Below, piece by piece: positions 1-10,659 of a stretch of DNA of 64,000 bases. Within the stretch, counting starts at the first letter, position 1; each line of letters starts with the position of its first letter. The notes under the pieces are model-generated. The model was not told the origin of the DNA, made no database searches, and was given only the letters and a program-made list of their open reading frames with translations. A program made the translations under genes and the position numbers. Source of the stretch: Prasinococcaceae sp. CCMP 1430 (Eukaryota; Prasinodermophyta; Palmophyllophyceae; Prasinococcales; Prasinococcaceae); NCBI GenBank assembly GCA_013416795.1, contig RQSC01000010.1, positions 182,486 through 246,485 on the forward strand, written 5' to 3'.

Positions 1-447
1 GGGGGCGGGCGCGCCCTCCCCAGGGCGCGCGCGCTGTGGCCCCACCCCCTCCGTCCCTCCCTCTCCCGCGCGCGCGCGCGCGCGCTCGGCTGGCGGCTAC
101 GCTGGCGGCTCGCGCGCCTCGCAACCCCGCGCGCGCGGACGCGCCTCACCACCACCACTGCGATACTACATGTACATATACATCATAATAACCCACGGTA
201 GACATTCTCTTCCACGCGCGCACATCAAAATGCATACGATGCGTCCGTCAGTAGTACTGGAACGCCATCGAAGGCGCGACACAGCGGCAAACGTCATATG
301 TGCAGTTGTATCAGCTTGTATCTGGCTGGCTGGTGCCACGTCACAAGGGTGCCCGTCACCATCAGTGCGGCATGCGAGGGGGGGGGCCGCGCGCGGGGCG
401 GCGCGGCGCGCACGGCAGACCTCGGCAGGGCGCGCTCCGTGCGCGCG
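1..447. other. GC-rich left flank without a recognised gene
   Basis: Very GC-rich sequence with a CG dinucleotide run at about 66-86 and a short AT-rich island at about 165-300 containing TACATGTACATATAC. An open frame from 298 runs in frame into the PgsA-like gene at 448 but shows no conserved residues, so it may be 5' leader or transit-peptide sequence. I see nothing else that can be supported. Confidence 0.5.
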
Positions 448-860
448 ATGAGCAAGGCCATGGCGCAGGGCCGCACCTCGGGCATCGTGCTCAACGTGCC
501 CACGGTGCTCACGCTGGGGCGCGCTCTCGCGGTGCCCGTGTTCGCGTGGGCCTACCTGTGCTCGGCGCCCGCGCTGGCGCTGGCGCTGTTCACGGGCGCG
601 GCGATCACCGACTTCCTCGACGGCTACCTCGCGCGCAAGTGGGACCAGTCGACGGCGTTCGGCGCGTTCCTCGACCCGGTCGCGGACAAGCTCATGGTGG
701 TCACCGCGATGGTGCTGCTGTCGGCCAGCCCTCCGCAGGCATGGGCGGCAGCCGGCTGGTGCCCGGAGTGGTTCCTGCCCGCCTCGGCTGCGTGCGTCGC
801 GGGGAGAGAGCTGGTCGTGAGCGCGGTGAGGGAGTTCGCCGCGGCGGCGGGGCCGGAAGG
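448..860 (+). CDS. Phosphatidylglycerophosphate synthase-like (CDP-alcohol phosphatidyltransferase), C-terminally truncated
   Basis: The frame from ATG 448 carries the full CDP-alcohol phosphotransferase signature D-G-x2-A-R-x8-G-x3-D-x3-D (DGYLARKWDQ then GAFLDPVADK, about residues 60-82) and the downstream GRELVVSAVREF typical of PgsA/PGP1. The family makes phosphatidylglycerophosphate from CDP-diacylglycerol and glycerol-3-phosphate, the committed step to phosphatidylglycerol and cardiolipin, in plastid or mitochondrial membranes. After about position 860 the expected C-terminal part, with its conserved GKWKT-type motif and last membrane helices, is absent. A GT donor lies at about 860, but there is no room for further exons because the frame continues directly into an aldo-keto reductase. 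An in-frame start at 298 would add an N-terminal extension. The family call is firm; the gene's completeness is doubtful. Confidence 0.75.
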
Positions 861-981
861 TGCGGGTGCGGCGGGGCGCGGGCGCGCCGTGCGGCGAGGT
901 CGGCTCGAGCGAGCGAGCGCGGTGCTCGGCGCGGGCGCGGCACTCGGCCGGGGGCGCTCGGGCTCGCGGGTGCCGACGGTG

Positions 982-1208
982 CCCCTCAACGGCGTCGAGG
1001 GCACCGTGGAGATGCCAATGGCTGGCCTCGGCGTGTGGCAATACAACAGCTCGCAGGCGGAGGCCGCACTCATGACGGCGCTGTCGGTGGGGTACAACAT
1101 GGTCGACACCGCGCTCGGCTACGGGAACCAGTGCGTCGCGGCGCGCGCGAGCCGCGCGCCGCGCCGCGCCGCCGCTCCTCCCCCCCGCGCATGCTGACGC
1201 GGCCGCGC

Positions 1209-1249
<41 letters not shown>

Positions 1250-1998
1250 ACCCTGCTGACAGGGAGGGCGTCGGCCGCGCGCTCAAGAGGTGGTTCGCCG
1301 CGGGCAAGCTGCGTCGCGAGGACGTCTTCGTCACCTCCAAGATCCCCGGCGGGCTGACGGCGGCCGACGCCACCGCGGCGCTCGAGCGGTGCCTGGAGCA
1401 GCTCGGCCTGGATTTCGTCGACTTAATGCTGGTGCACTTCCCGGCGAGCTGGGAGGGCGTTGGCGGCGCCGCGCTCCGGAAAGAGCAGTGGCTGGCGATG
1501 GAGGACTTCGCCAAGAAGGGCGGCGCGCGCGCGCTCGGCGTGAGCCACTACTGCCCGCGGCACCTCGACGACGTCCTGTCGGTGGCAACGGTTCCGGTGG
1601 CTCTCAACCAGGCGCAGTACCACGTGGGCATGGGAGCGGCCGACGATGATGCCACGGACGGCATCGCGTACGATCGCCTGATGGGCGTCGTCTACCAGAG
1701 CTTCTCGCCGCTGTGCGGGCCCTGCGGCACGGACGAGCTCATCAGCGGCGAGCTGGTGACCTCCATCGGCGCCAAGCACGGCAAGAGCGGCGCGCAGGTC
1801 TCGTTGCGCTGGCAGATCCAGCAGGGCATCCCCGTGATCCCCAAGAGCGACAAGGAAGCGCACCTCAAGGCCAACCTCGACCTCTTCGACTGGACGCTCA
1901 GTCCCGTCGAGATGCACATGCTCACCGTCGCCACCTCGCCCCCCGTGTCGGGCACCAACTCCACGCCGCCCACCTCGGGGGACTGCGACGTCGCCTAG
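982..1998 (+). CDS. Aldo-keto reductase, two exons
   Basis: Exon 1 ends at 1130 and exon 2 runs from 1263 to the TAG at 1998; the GT-AG intron (1131-1262) restores the family sequence YGNQ/EGVGRAL. The catalytic tetrad of NAD(P)H-dependent aldo-keto reductases is visible: Asp and Tyr in MVDTALGYGN, Lys in FVTSK and His in LMLVHFP. The C-terminal IPVIPKSDKEAHLKANL is the usual NADPH-binding segment. These cytosolic or plastid barrel enzymes reduce aldehydes, ketones or sugars; the substrate cannot be read from sequence. No convincing own start codon is visible. The first family-like residues (VPTVPLNG, about 982) continue from the PgsA-like frame upstream, and the first in-frame ATG (about 1012) would cut the first beta strand. 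Either an upstream exon is missing or sequence is collapsed here. Confidence 0.85.
1210..1249. repeat. C40 homopolymer inside the aldo-keto reductase intron
   Basis: An uninterrupted run of 40 cytosines lies just upstream of the 3' splice site (AG at 1261-1262). It can act as an all-C polypyrimidine tract, and the opposite strand is a G40 run able to form quadruplexes. Its exact length is likely to be unreliable. Confidence 0.9.
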
Positions 1999-2167
1999 GG
2001 CGGCGAGACGGACCGCAGCAGTTTTGTGTCTTCTGCTTACGTAAATACACGAATTCGTGCGACTGTGGCGTGCCATCCGCGCACCCCAGCTCGCCTGTTC
2101 GCGTGGGCCGCAGCCAGCTGGCTGGGCCGCGCGCGCGTGCCCTCGCCGCCCCTCGCACCGCAACCTT

Positions 2168-4459
2168 TCACTCAACCTTCGCGGCGTACGGTCCGCCCCC
2201 GGCCTCCCATTCCCCGAACACGCGGTGGACCGCAGCGCGCCCGCACTGCCTGCCGCACGCCCTCAGACGACCCTGGCCCTCGAGCTCCGCGTCCGCGACG
2301 ACGTCGGCCGCCGACAACGTGGGTGGCAGGTGCATGCGCGCGTGCACGCGCTCCATGCGCACCGCCCGACGGAAGAAGAAGTCCTTGGCACGTCTCCGTA
2401 GCCTGGACTTCTTCTGCTTCCCTGGAGGAGAGTCAGAGGGCGACCCTGGCGAGGGCGGGGGGCTCGACGACGCGGCGGTGTCTCGCAGATCGTTCGCGCT
2501 GCCGGGCGCGCGTCGCAGCTCCGAGGGCACCATCCCGTTCAGGCTGCTTGGGCTCAGTCCTGAGACGACCGTGCTGCTCGCCTTCGCGTTGATGCCTGTG
2601 ACGAACTCCATCCCGCTCTGCGCCCGGATCTCCTCGTCGCTGAGAATGCCGAAGCCCTGCGTGGTTCGCGAAAATAGATAGCACGTGCGTCAGCGCACGC
2701 GCGCGCGCGGGGCGCGCGGCGCTGGGCTCGCCCTTTCGCCGCACGTGCGCGCGGCACCAGCAGCGGCGCGCGCGCCGCGCTCGCTCCGTCGCACTCACCG
2801 CGGCGTGATTGGCAATCGAGTGAGCTGTGCATGACGATCTCATCGCTGCCGCGGGCCAGTCAATGCCGTCGGGGTATCGACGGAAAGGGTTCATGAGAAC
2901 GTTCGCGACATTGGCCCAGCCGACGAAGAGGAGCACCTCGAACAGTGGCACGAGCAGGTAGAAGTAGTACGTCTCGTTGGGTGGATCTACACGCCGCGGG
3001 GTGCGGGCGAGTGTGTTTGTTGCGCGTGTGTGCGTCAGCACGCGCCGAGAGCGTGCGCGCGCGCGCGCGTGCTGGGAGCTCGCCATGCAGAGCGGGCAGT
3101 GGGCGTCGCAAGAGCGCGTTCCTGCTATCGCGCACACCCGGGTGGCACAACAGCGCGAGTCCGCCATCGCGCACCCGCGCGGACGAACGTACTAGCGATG
3201 CTGTCGAGCGGCGCGAGGGCTACGATGATGACGTAGAGGCGCACGGTCAGGTTGACCAGCTGGACGTAGGCCAAGGGCACGGGAGTGGCGCGCAGACGCT
3301 GCAGCGTGAAGCCCGCTCCGCGCGCGTTGCCCATGACGTCATCGAAGCTCAGCTCGAAGAAGCCGTCGGCGCCAAAAGCACCGTCCATGCACAATCTGTG
3401 CACCAGCGAGCTTACCCACACGAGCGGATACGTGAAGGCTGCAGCCGGTGCTCGCAGGCGGCCCTCCGAATCGCCGTCGATCTCCATCTGCTCCAGCGGC
3501 CCGCCGGGCCCCTCGAGGGCGATGCGTTCCTCCTTCGTGAGGAGCCCCCAGCACTCGAGCATCTTCGGCGTGGACAGGGCGTGGTGCTTGCCCTCGTACG
3601 TGGTCATCACGAGTATCGCGTGGCTCGCGTCAATCCACCTCAACAGCGTGTCGCGAACCGCGCGCCCGGGCAGCGGCGGGGCGGGCGGGCTCGCGCCACC
3701 GTTCCCGTCGCCTGCGGCAGCGGCTGCCATGCTACCATCGTCGCCGCCGTCGACGGCATTTTTGGTAGGTCCCACAGTACTGGACCTTTCGCCGCGCGGC
3801 TCGCGCTCGGCTGTGTCGCGAATGTTGGTGGCGATTTGCGCGGCCAGGTCCGCGACCCGCGCGCTGAAGTTCCCCTGGGCTGCGCGCACCTCGCTCCAAC
3901 GGCCGTAGGCCGTCGTCGTAAAGAAGCCGAGCATCAAGCCGACCGCGGTCTTCATTCTTTCCGCGATCACGTCGAACACAACTGCGAGCGCGAGGAGCGC
4001 GTCAGCGAGCTGCTTGCGGGCGGGCGGGCGAGCGCGCGAGCGAGGGAGAGAGCGCGAGAGAGAGCGTGAGAGGGAGCGGCGGAGCGCGTCGGGCGGGCGC
4101 GCGAGCGAACCCTTGTACGCGTGCCAGGCCCCGTTGCCTCCCACCGCATCAGGTTCGACATATACGCTGATTGAGATCATCAACACACTGAAAGCGAGCA
4201 CGATGACGAGTTCCACGAGGATGAGCTGGATGACGCCCCCCTGCCATTGGAGCAGCGTCGGGATGAACGCGAGCGTGTACGGAGTCGCGGCGGGGTCGGG
4301 GTACGAGAACGGCATCGGCCCGCCCGCGAGCCACGCGATGGCCAAGGCCGCCGGCGGCGCTCGGCCGCGGCGCCGTCGCCGTGGAGCCCTCCAGCAGCGC
4401 CGGCTGCCGCCTTCCCTCCGCGCGCGCACGCGCTCAGTGTGGCACGCCTGCACAGCCAT
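2168..4459 (-). CDS. Bestrophin-family anion channel, four exons
   Basis: Proposed exons are 4111-4459, 3193-3981, 2799-2986 and 2168-2656; all junctions are GT-AG and keep frame, giving 604 residues. Family landmarks are seen in order: the first helix region TLLQWQGGVIQLILVELVIV, the pore segment VGLMLGFFTTTAYGRW, LVWVSSLVHRL, TPVPLAYVQLVNL, and the hallmark VGWANVANVLMNPF followed by DGIDW. These resemble canonical bestrophins (PF01062), which form pentameric chloride or bicarbonate channels. The tail after about residue 440 is low-complexity and basic. The start is uncertain: ATG 4459 gives an Arg-rich extension that could be a targeting peptide, while ATG 4315 (MPFSYPDP) is nearer the conserved start. 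The first intron holds a GAGAGAGC-rich microsatellite at about 4030-4080. Membrane location (plasma, ER or thylakoid) cannot be decided. Confidence 0.82.
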
Positions 4460-4804
4460 CCCCCCTCTCTCCCCTGCCCCTGTCGGCTTGTTTTTTTTTT
4501 GCGCGAGCGTGGCTGCCAGCCGGCTGGCGCCGCGCCGCGCGACGCACCCGCGCAGCGCGCACATACGAAAGCTCATCAGAGTCGTCGCAAAAAGCGACGT
4601 TATCGATAGTCTCTCTCTAGAACAGTTGGTAGTTAGGGGGCGCTGTGCAACTGACACCTACTGCAGTAGCTATGCCCCGTACGCTGCGACTGTGTCTGAC
4701 GCCGCGGCGAAGAGGAGAGCGCGATGCGTGGAAGAGGAGCATCGCGTTGCGGTCTTGGCGCTCTTCTGTGCTCCGTGCTGCTCTATTCCCCATCGATCGC
4801 ACGC

Positions 4805-6479
4805 TCACGGCGAGGGCGTGCTCGCGGCCGCCTTGTCGGCCTTTGCCTTCAAGATCGCCTCGTACTCGTCCTCCTTCTGGGCCATCGCTGTGACGATCTG
4901 GGCGGGGGTGTGGGCGAGCGCCGCAGTGCTCGCCGTGAGAGAGGTACCGCAGGTCACAGAGAGCGTGTATGGCCCCTCGGCGCCATTAAAGCCTGTCACC
5001 TGCACCAGGAACTTGCTGCCGCCATAGTTGTTGGGGTCGAATTCGAAAGTTGACTGAAAAAAGCCGCAGCCATCATCTTGACATCCGAGAATGGCAGAGG
5101 AACAGATGTCGCCTTCGAACAGGCGCAAGCCGGTGTCGAAGGATGCCCCGTCGCACGTCTCGACCCGGCAGAGCCAATCGGTCGTGTCGCTCACACCCTC
5201 GAGCGAGAGCTCGTGATAGATTGCGGGGGTGTCGGTACTTCCGAAGCACTCGGTAGAGCCAGGAAAGTTGGTCAAACCCAAAATGCCCTTGCCGGTGCAC
5301 GCTGGACCCACCCCTGAGGTGTCGCCACTCACGGTTAAGACGTCGCCGTTTGCGGCGTCGCAGACGACGATCGAGTCCCCGACTTCGCCAGCAGCTGGTG
5401 TGTCTTGCGCCAGACAAGTCGTCGGAGAACATGCCGGCGGAGTGGGCGCCGGACAACCTTCTGTTGCGGGTGAGCTGGTGGGTGTGGCGGTTGGGGAGAT
5501 GGTGGGCGCACCCGTTGGAGCGACCGTTGGTGTGGGAGTGGGGGAGACGGTCGGCGCACCCGTTGGCGTGTCCGTTGGCGCGGTGGTGGGCGTGACGGTG
5601 GGCGCGACCGTCGGCGAGCCCGTCGGAGTAGCCGTCGGGGCAGAGGTTGGTGCGCTCGTCTGACCGCCACTTGGAGCGCTCGTGGGAGCAGCCGTGGGTG
5701 GCTCGTTCGGAACGGGGTCGATGATCTCGTAGTACGGCTCTGGCTCGGGTTCGGGCACGACCACTGGGGACGCGGTGGGCGCCTTGGTCGGCAGGCCGGC
5801 CACGCAGCGCGGGCTGTCGGAGAAGCCGCTCTTGGTGCCGTACCCGCAGGCCTGCGTGCGTACGCGTGAGCAATGACCCACACGTCGAGCAGACGAAGGA
5901 AAGGAAGGAAAGGCGCAGAAGCGGAGCTGAGCGTCAACAAGCGGACGCAGCAGACCTGGCGCCAGAAGTGTCAAAAGCACGCAACTCTGCCCACTAGCGC
6001 ACGCTCGGCGCGCACCTCGCAGGCGTCGATGCAGCACTGCTCGCCTCCCGTGGCCGGCGCTACCGTGAACGGCGAGTCGCGCGTCGGCGTCGCGATGGGC
6101 AGCTCCTCGTCGCCCTCCGACGGGGGTGAGCCGTTCGACGGGGATGAGATCAATGGGCGCGGGCGGGTCGGGGGCCACGCAGTCGGCGCGGCACGAGCAC
6201 CCCGACGGCGCGAAGTCGTTGCAGAAGCCCACGCACGACGCCGAGGGCGCGGTCGGGGAGGCGGTCGGCCGCGGCGTGGCGCGCGTGGGCGACTTGGTCG
6301 GCGCCACCGTGGGCGACTTGGTGGGTGTGGACGGCGCATCCGTCGGACGCGCAGGCGCCGGCGCGGCGGGCGCCTCGGTGGTCCGGCTGCACGGCGAGCG
6401 CGGCGCCCGCGACGGCCGCGGCTGCGAGCGTGGTCGCGAGCGCCCTCGTGATGGCCGATGGACGGCGGGGTCGGCCCAT
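4805..6479 (-). CDS. Secreted or cell-wall protein with Thr/Pro tetrapeptide repeats, SMB-like and PPC-like parts
   Basis: From the N terminus: a hydrophobic signal-peptide-like start (MGRPRRPSAITRALATTLAA, ATG 6479); a short APT/SPT-rich stretch; a cysteine pattern CVGFC...CSCRADC...QCCIDAC resembling a somatomedin-B domain; a second long run of about 20 PTxAPT/SPT units (about 5470-5680); and a C-terminal segment (about 4850-5300) resembling a pre-peptidase C-terminal beta domain, with TDWLCRVETCDG and FLVQVTGFNG. This layout is typical of extracellular algal proteins whose Thr/Pro arms are glycosylated. A GT-AG intron at 5852-6015 joins CCIDACE to ACGYGTKSG. Two other frame changes, just after the signal peptide (about 6380) and inside the SMB region (about 6110-6180), need small introns or indel errors. 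No catalytic domain is seen, so a matrix or adhesion role is inference. Confidence 0.6.
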
Positions 6480-7626
6480 GGCGGCAGTCTCGTTAGACTA
6501 GCGATGCGCGGATGGCGCAGCGCGGCAGTGCGTTGCCCCGGGGGAGGGGGAAGGAAGGATGGAGGGATGCGCGGGCTGTGCGACGTGTGGCCCCGCTGGC
6601 ACAGCACGGCAAGGCACTGCACGGCACGGCGCGCGCCGCGCCCGCTTCTCGCGGAGCGAGCCAGCGGCACCCGTGGGGGATCGTGCGTGGGCTGCGCGAC
6701 GCATGCCCCCCCCTTGCCCCCGCCTCTCCCCCCTTTGCCGTCGCCGTTTCCGCATGCGGCGTCGCCATTTCTGCATGCGGCGTTCTGACGTTCCGAAACG
6801 CGCCGCCGCGCGCACCCGCCAACCGAGGGCGCGCGCGCGGCCGCCGGCTCGGCTACGGAAATGGAAGCGCTTCCATTAGAATTGATCCATTAGAATTATC
6901 CACGGCCGTCGCCCGTGGGCGCGTGCACGGCCATCCGAGTCGAAAGTTCCAATGCTCGCGCGAATGCGTCGCCGCTGCGATCGATCGAGCCGGGTTCCGA
7001 AAAAAAAAAACGCCCCGCGCGCTGCGACCTCCGAAAAGGCTCGAAACGCACTCCGAACCCTTCGCTGTCGAGATACGGCGCGTCCGCGGCGGCCGGATCC
7101 GAATCCAGATCGGCAACCGTTTGTGCGAGCGTTCAGTTCAAGTCTGAAGCGTCCGTCTCCTTCATTCAGCGGGCAGCCTCAGAAAAACACAAGAGAACCT
7201 TGATGGTACAGGACCATCATGGATTAGCCTGGGCCTAACTTAGCCTGGACCTCACACGATGCCATAAATGAAGTCTTTACGGTATGAGATGTCTCTAAGC
7301 TTCGTAGCTAGCGAAAACTACCAACGAACCAACCCAATATCCTGAAGGGGCATAGTAGTAATCACACCGTACTGGTCATTTCGCCGAAATAGAGGTTACC
7401 TAAAACCTAACCCATCCGGGCCGCCCGCGCGGGCCGCCCGGCGAAGCACCCGAGGGCGAGTGGTGGCGCGTGCCCGTCAGGGCTTGCTGGGCCTGCAGAC
7501 TACAACGACGCGCACTGACGAACAACCTTTCCTACCTGCAGCATGGGTGCTACAGATCGAAATACACAGTCCACGTCCACACCTACGAGTAACATCACGG
7601 TACCCTCGCGCGCCGCGGCACACACT
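6480..7626. other. Intergenic region left of the retrotransposon
   Basis: No supportable gene. The part 6480-7130 is GC-rich with scattered arginine-rich open frames in several frames, which is usual for such composition. It includes a 10-A run near 7002-7011. From about 7150 to 7400 the composition becomes unusually AT-balanced for this genome, and it may be an old decayed insertion. I recognise no family in it. Confidence 0.4.
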
Positions 7627-7631
7627 ATATG

Positions 7632-7961
7632 TGTAAGCGCGAATGTAGAAGCACGCCACTGAGCGCGCGCGCAGACACGTGGGTCGTTGGCCCCTGAGGG
7701 GCTTGAGTTAGCGACGAGTTAGATAAACCGCGCAGTGCGCGGTGTACGCGTTGTGTCGCGCCTGACTATGCGCGACAGTCCTGCACGGGTTTGGGGCCGT
7801 GTTCCCCTTTGGTCCTCCGTGCAGGGTCCCGCGCCTGTTCGTATCCCATGCCGTGCCTCTTGGGCCCTCGATCTGGGATCCCTGTATATTAGGGTTAGTA
7901 CAGTGAGGATTGCGTGGAGTTTGATATAGGTTGAGGATCTGGATGCGGATTCCGTCTTACA
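7632..7961 (-). repeat. 3' LTR of the copia element (full length, 330 bp)
   Basis: Starts TGTAAG and ends CTTACA on the plus strand, satisfying the TG...CA rule. It is followed on its inner side by a run of seven C (7962-7968), which on the element strand is a GAGGGGGGG polypurine tract, the expected plus-strand primer. The outer side abuts the ATATG duplication. Confidence 0.88.
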
Positions 7962-8010
7962 CCCCCCCTCAGACTCATGCAATTTGAGCTGAGTGTTAGT
8001 AGTTTTTCAT

Positions 8011-8319
8011 TGCCGGAATTGAACCGGTCTTGGTTTGGCGTTTGAATTTATTCTTTAGAGAGGCGCCGGGAGGCCACCCGGTAACCTGTGTTGGTGACCG
8101 GAATTGAACCGGGTTGGTTTGGCGTTTTAATTTAAGTCCTTTCACTGTCGGTGATATCAAGCCGAACAGAGAGTGCGCCGGGAGGCCACCCGGTGACTCG
8201 TGTTGATTGCCGAGATTGAACCGGTCTTGGGTTGGCGTTTTAATTTAAGTCCTTTTACTGTCAGTGATATCAAACCGAACAGAAAGTGCGCCGGGAGGCC
8301 ACCCGGTAACTCTGGTGAT
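8011..8319 (-). repeat. Three degenerate tandem repeats in the 3' untranslated part of the copia element
   Basis: Three units at about 8011-8094, 8095-8207 and 8208-8319. Each starts with a GCCGGAATTGAACCGG-like block, continues with TTGGCGTTTTAATTTAAGTCC and ends with the hairpin-forming GCCGGGAGGCCACCCGGT. The first unit is shorter because it lacks the TCACTGTCGGTGATATCAA block. They lie between the pol stop and the polypurine tract. Function is unknown; RNA packaging or stability structures are possible. Confidence 0.75.
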
Positions 8320-8433
8320 GGTTGTGTGTGAGAGGTGTGCGTTCCCCGTGCGCCACTGTTGTGGGCGTTTGGAGAGACGCATCCTCGAATGTTGTGTTGT
8401 GTGTATGTTTTGTAGTGTTGTGTGGTGTGGCAG

Positions 8434-10659
8434 CTAGCTCAGCATTGACGCCGTGTGGCGTGAGAATGCGTCGCCGCTGAGTGGCTTGGTGAAGATGTCT
8501 GATGTGCACGACGCCGTGTCGACGTAGGTCAGGTTGAGTTCGCCGTCGATTGTGAGCTGGCGTGCATGGAACAGCTTGGGGTGAATGTGCTTGGACGAGT
8601 CGAAGTAGCTGCCGTGCTCAATGGTCGCGATGGCGTTGTTGCTGTCCGACGTGAGGAGCATGTGCACGCGGTGGCCGAAGATTTCTTCGATGAGGTGCCG
8701 GGTGAACAGGAGGTCGCGCGTCGCGAGCGAGATTGCTGAGAGTTCGGCGTCTTTGGTTGAGAGCGCCACGGTAAGCGTTTTGTCCAGTAGCTTGCTCTGC
8801 CAGTTGACGAGCATGTCGTTGATGCGCGTGTGGTATCCTCCGGTGGAATGGCCTCGGGCTGCGTCGTCACCGGCTATGAAGCCGTAGGATGCATCGCTGT
8901 TAGCCACGAGCTGTAGGTCAGGTGTCGTTGCTGTGGATGCTGAGAGACGGTTTCGACTGTAGACGATGCCGAGGTGTCGAGTTCCTTGGAGGTACCGGAT
9001 TGTGCGCTTGGCTGCCGTGAGCATTGCTTGACACGGCCGGTGATTGTATCGAGCTAGGATGCCGCATGTATATGCGATGTCCGGCCTGCACGTACACGCC
9101 AGGAAGTTCAGCGATCCGACTATGGATCTGTAGGTGGTGGCGTCGACTTCGACGGACGGGTCGATAATAGTCCCGGGCGCGAATGGGGTAGTCGTGCTGG
9201 CGCAGTTCTCCATGTCGAACCTCTTGAGCAGGGAGTCGATGTATGCAGGTGCGCTGATTTTCAGTCCTTGCTCGGTCTGGGTGAGGTTCATCCCAAGAAG
9301 GTACGTAGGCGTCGTAGTCACCTTTAGCGCGTAGTGCTTGGAGAAGTGTTCGAAGATGTGGGCGTGTTGCCCAGTGTTGCAGTAGAGTAGGACATCATCA
9401 ACCCAAATCATCATGAGATGGGTGACGACGCCGTCGGTGCCGTAAAGGACGTAGGTGCCCATGTCCTTGGTGAGTTGAATGAAGCCTGCGCTGATGGCGA
9501 GCGCGTTGAAAGCTTGATTCCATAAGTACGCGCCTTGCCTGGAACCCTCAAGGTTCTTGAGTAGCTTGCAGAGCATAGGTCTCCCTTGTTGGTCGCGCTT
9601 CGTGAAGCCTGGAGGCTGACGCATGTATACGTCTCTGTCGATCTCGGCATTATTGAATGCCATTGTGAAGTCAGCAGTCTGGAGCGTCATTCCAAGGGAG
9701 AGCGCTATAGCGGATATGATCCGCAGAGTCTGGTATCGCACGGTGGGAGCGTGCGTTTCGTCGAATGTGCTCTCGTGTTGGATGTCGCCGCGTAGTACTA
9801 TGCGGCACTTGTTGCGGGTGACGTTGTTGTTACCGTCAGTCTTGACTTTGTAACGCCACATGCATTGCTCGATGCTGACGTCGTTGTCGTCTGCCTGGCG
9901 TTTGCCGTTGCTCTTGGCGTCGTATGCCGCCTTGACGGTGTCCGGTAAGTCGTTGTACTCGACGAGCTGCCACGTAGTTCCTTCATGGGCGTCGACGACA
10001 GATTTCATTTCAGCGCTCCATGAGGGGCTTGACAGTGCATCAGACAGTGACTTTGGCGCTTGCGCCTCCAGAACAATCTGCGCCTCTGGTGCCCAGTAAG
10101 GTGCAGCCGAAGCCTTATACGCGGTGGCAGTTGGCACAGGGTGAACGAGCTGCGTCGGTCCTGGATGCGCTGCGAGCGCTGGGCGAGCGATGGTTACGGC
10201 GATGCCGTCTGCTGCTGGGTCGTCGCTGTCGGTGACGATCGCGGGAACTGATGTGAGTTGGAAAGGCGGCGATTTGTCGTTCAGGCGGTACGATCCGACG
10301 CCGTAGGTGAAGTCGTCGCCCATGGTGCGGACATCCCGCGTCTTGATTACTCTGTTAGTGCCAAGGTCCAGCACGTCAAACGCGTAGCTCCCCTGTGCAA
10401 CGCCCAGCATGATGCCCTCGCGTCTAGGGGTTGATGCCTTGGCGGACCGTGCATGGTTGTGATCGAGAATCAGCACGTCCGTGCCGAAAGTTGGCAGGGC
10501 AGTGAGGTCGTCATCGATGTTCGGCATCACTTGTTTCGCCGCTGATGTCGTCTCTCCCTGGCGCACGAGCCTATTGTAGGAGGGCGCTTTGGTGGTCGCG
10601 TCTGGTTGGCTGGAGCTTTCTTGGCGATCTCGAGTGCAGCTTTGAAGAGCTTGCAGTCG
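8434..10659 (-). CDS. pol: Truncated copia Pol: integrase C-terminus, reverse transcriptase, RNase H
   Basis: One open frame runs from the LTR edge at 10659 to the stop at 8434-8436. It has no ATG at its head, which fits a deletion product. The first about 110 residues match the copia integrase C-terminal pattern (PTFGTDVLILDHN, EGIMLGVAQGSYAFDVLD, IKTRDVRTM). Reverse transcriptase follows, with YMRQPPGF (about 9603-9629) and the catalytic WVDDVLLY (about 9381-9404). The RNase H part has NSDASYG, GHSTGGY, VALSTKDAELSAIS and the terminal DIFTKPLSGDAF. Gag, protease and the integrase D,D,E core are missing, so the element could only move with help from intact copies. No frameshift is seen in the remaining part. 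Confidence 0.92.
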   Translation of the reverse strand, partial: RLQALQSCTRDRQESSSQPDATTKAPSYNRLVRQGETTSAAKQVMPNIDDDLTALPTFGTDVLILDHNHARSAKASTPRREGIMLGVAQGSYAFDVLDLGTNRVIKTRDVRTMGDDFTYGVGSYRLNDKSPPFQLTSVPAIVTDSDDPAADGIAVTIARPALAAHPGPTQLVHPVPTATAYKASAAPYWAPEAQIVLEAQAPKSLSDALSSPSWSAEMKSVVDAHEGTTWQLVEYNDLPDTVKAAYDAKSNGKRQADDNDVSIEQCMWRYKVKTDGNNNVTRNKCRIVLRGDIQHESTFDETHAPTVRYQTLRIISAIALSLGMTLQTADFTMAFNNAEIDRDVYMRQPPGFTKRDQQGRPMLCKLLKNLEGSRQGAYLWNQAFNALAISAGFIQLTKDMGTYVLYGTDGVVTHLMMIWVDDVLLYCNTGQHAHIFEHFSKHYALKVTTTPTYLLGMNLTQTEQGLKISAPAYIDSLLKRFDMENCASTTTPFAPGTIIDPSVEVDATTYRSIVGSLNFLACTCRPDIAYTCGILARYNHRPCQAMLTAAKRTIRYLQGTRHLGIVYSRNRLSASTATTPDLQLVANSDASYGFIAGDDAARGHSTGGYHTRINDMLVNWQSKLLDKTLTVALSTKDAELSAISLATRDLLFTRHLIEEIFGHRVHMLLTSDSNNAIATIEHGSYFDSSKHIHPKLFHARQLTIDGELNLTYVDTASCTSDIFTKPLSGDAFSRHTASMLS

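Noticed and set aside
8011-8319. CRISPR-like array from three repeats with hairpins
   Set aside because: The repeats are contiguous, diverged and lie inside a retrotransposon; there are no unique spacers or Cas genes.
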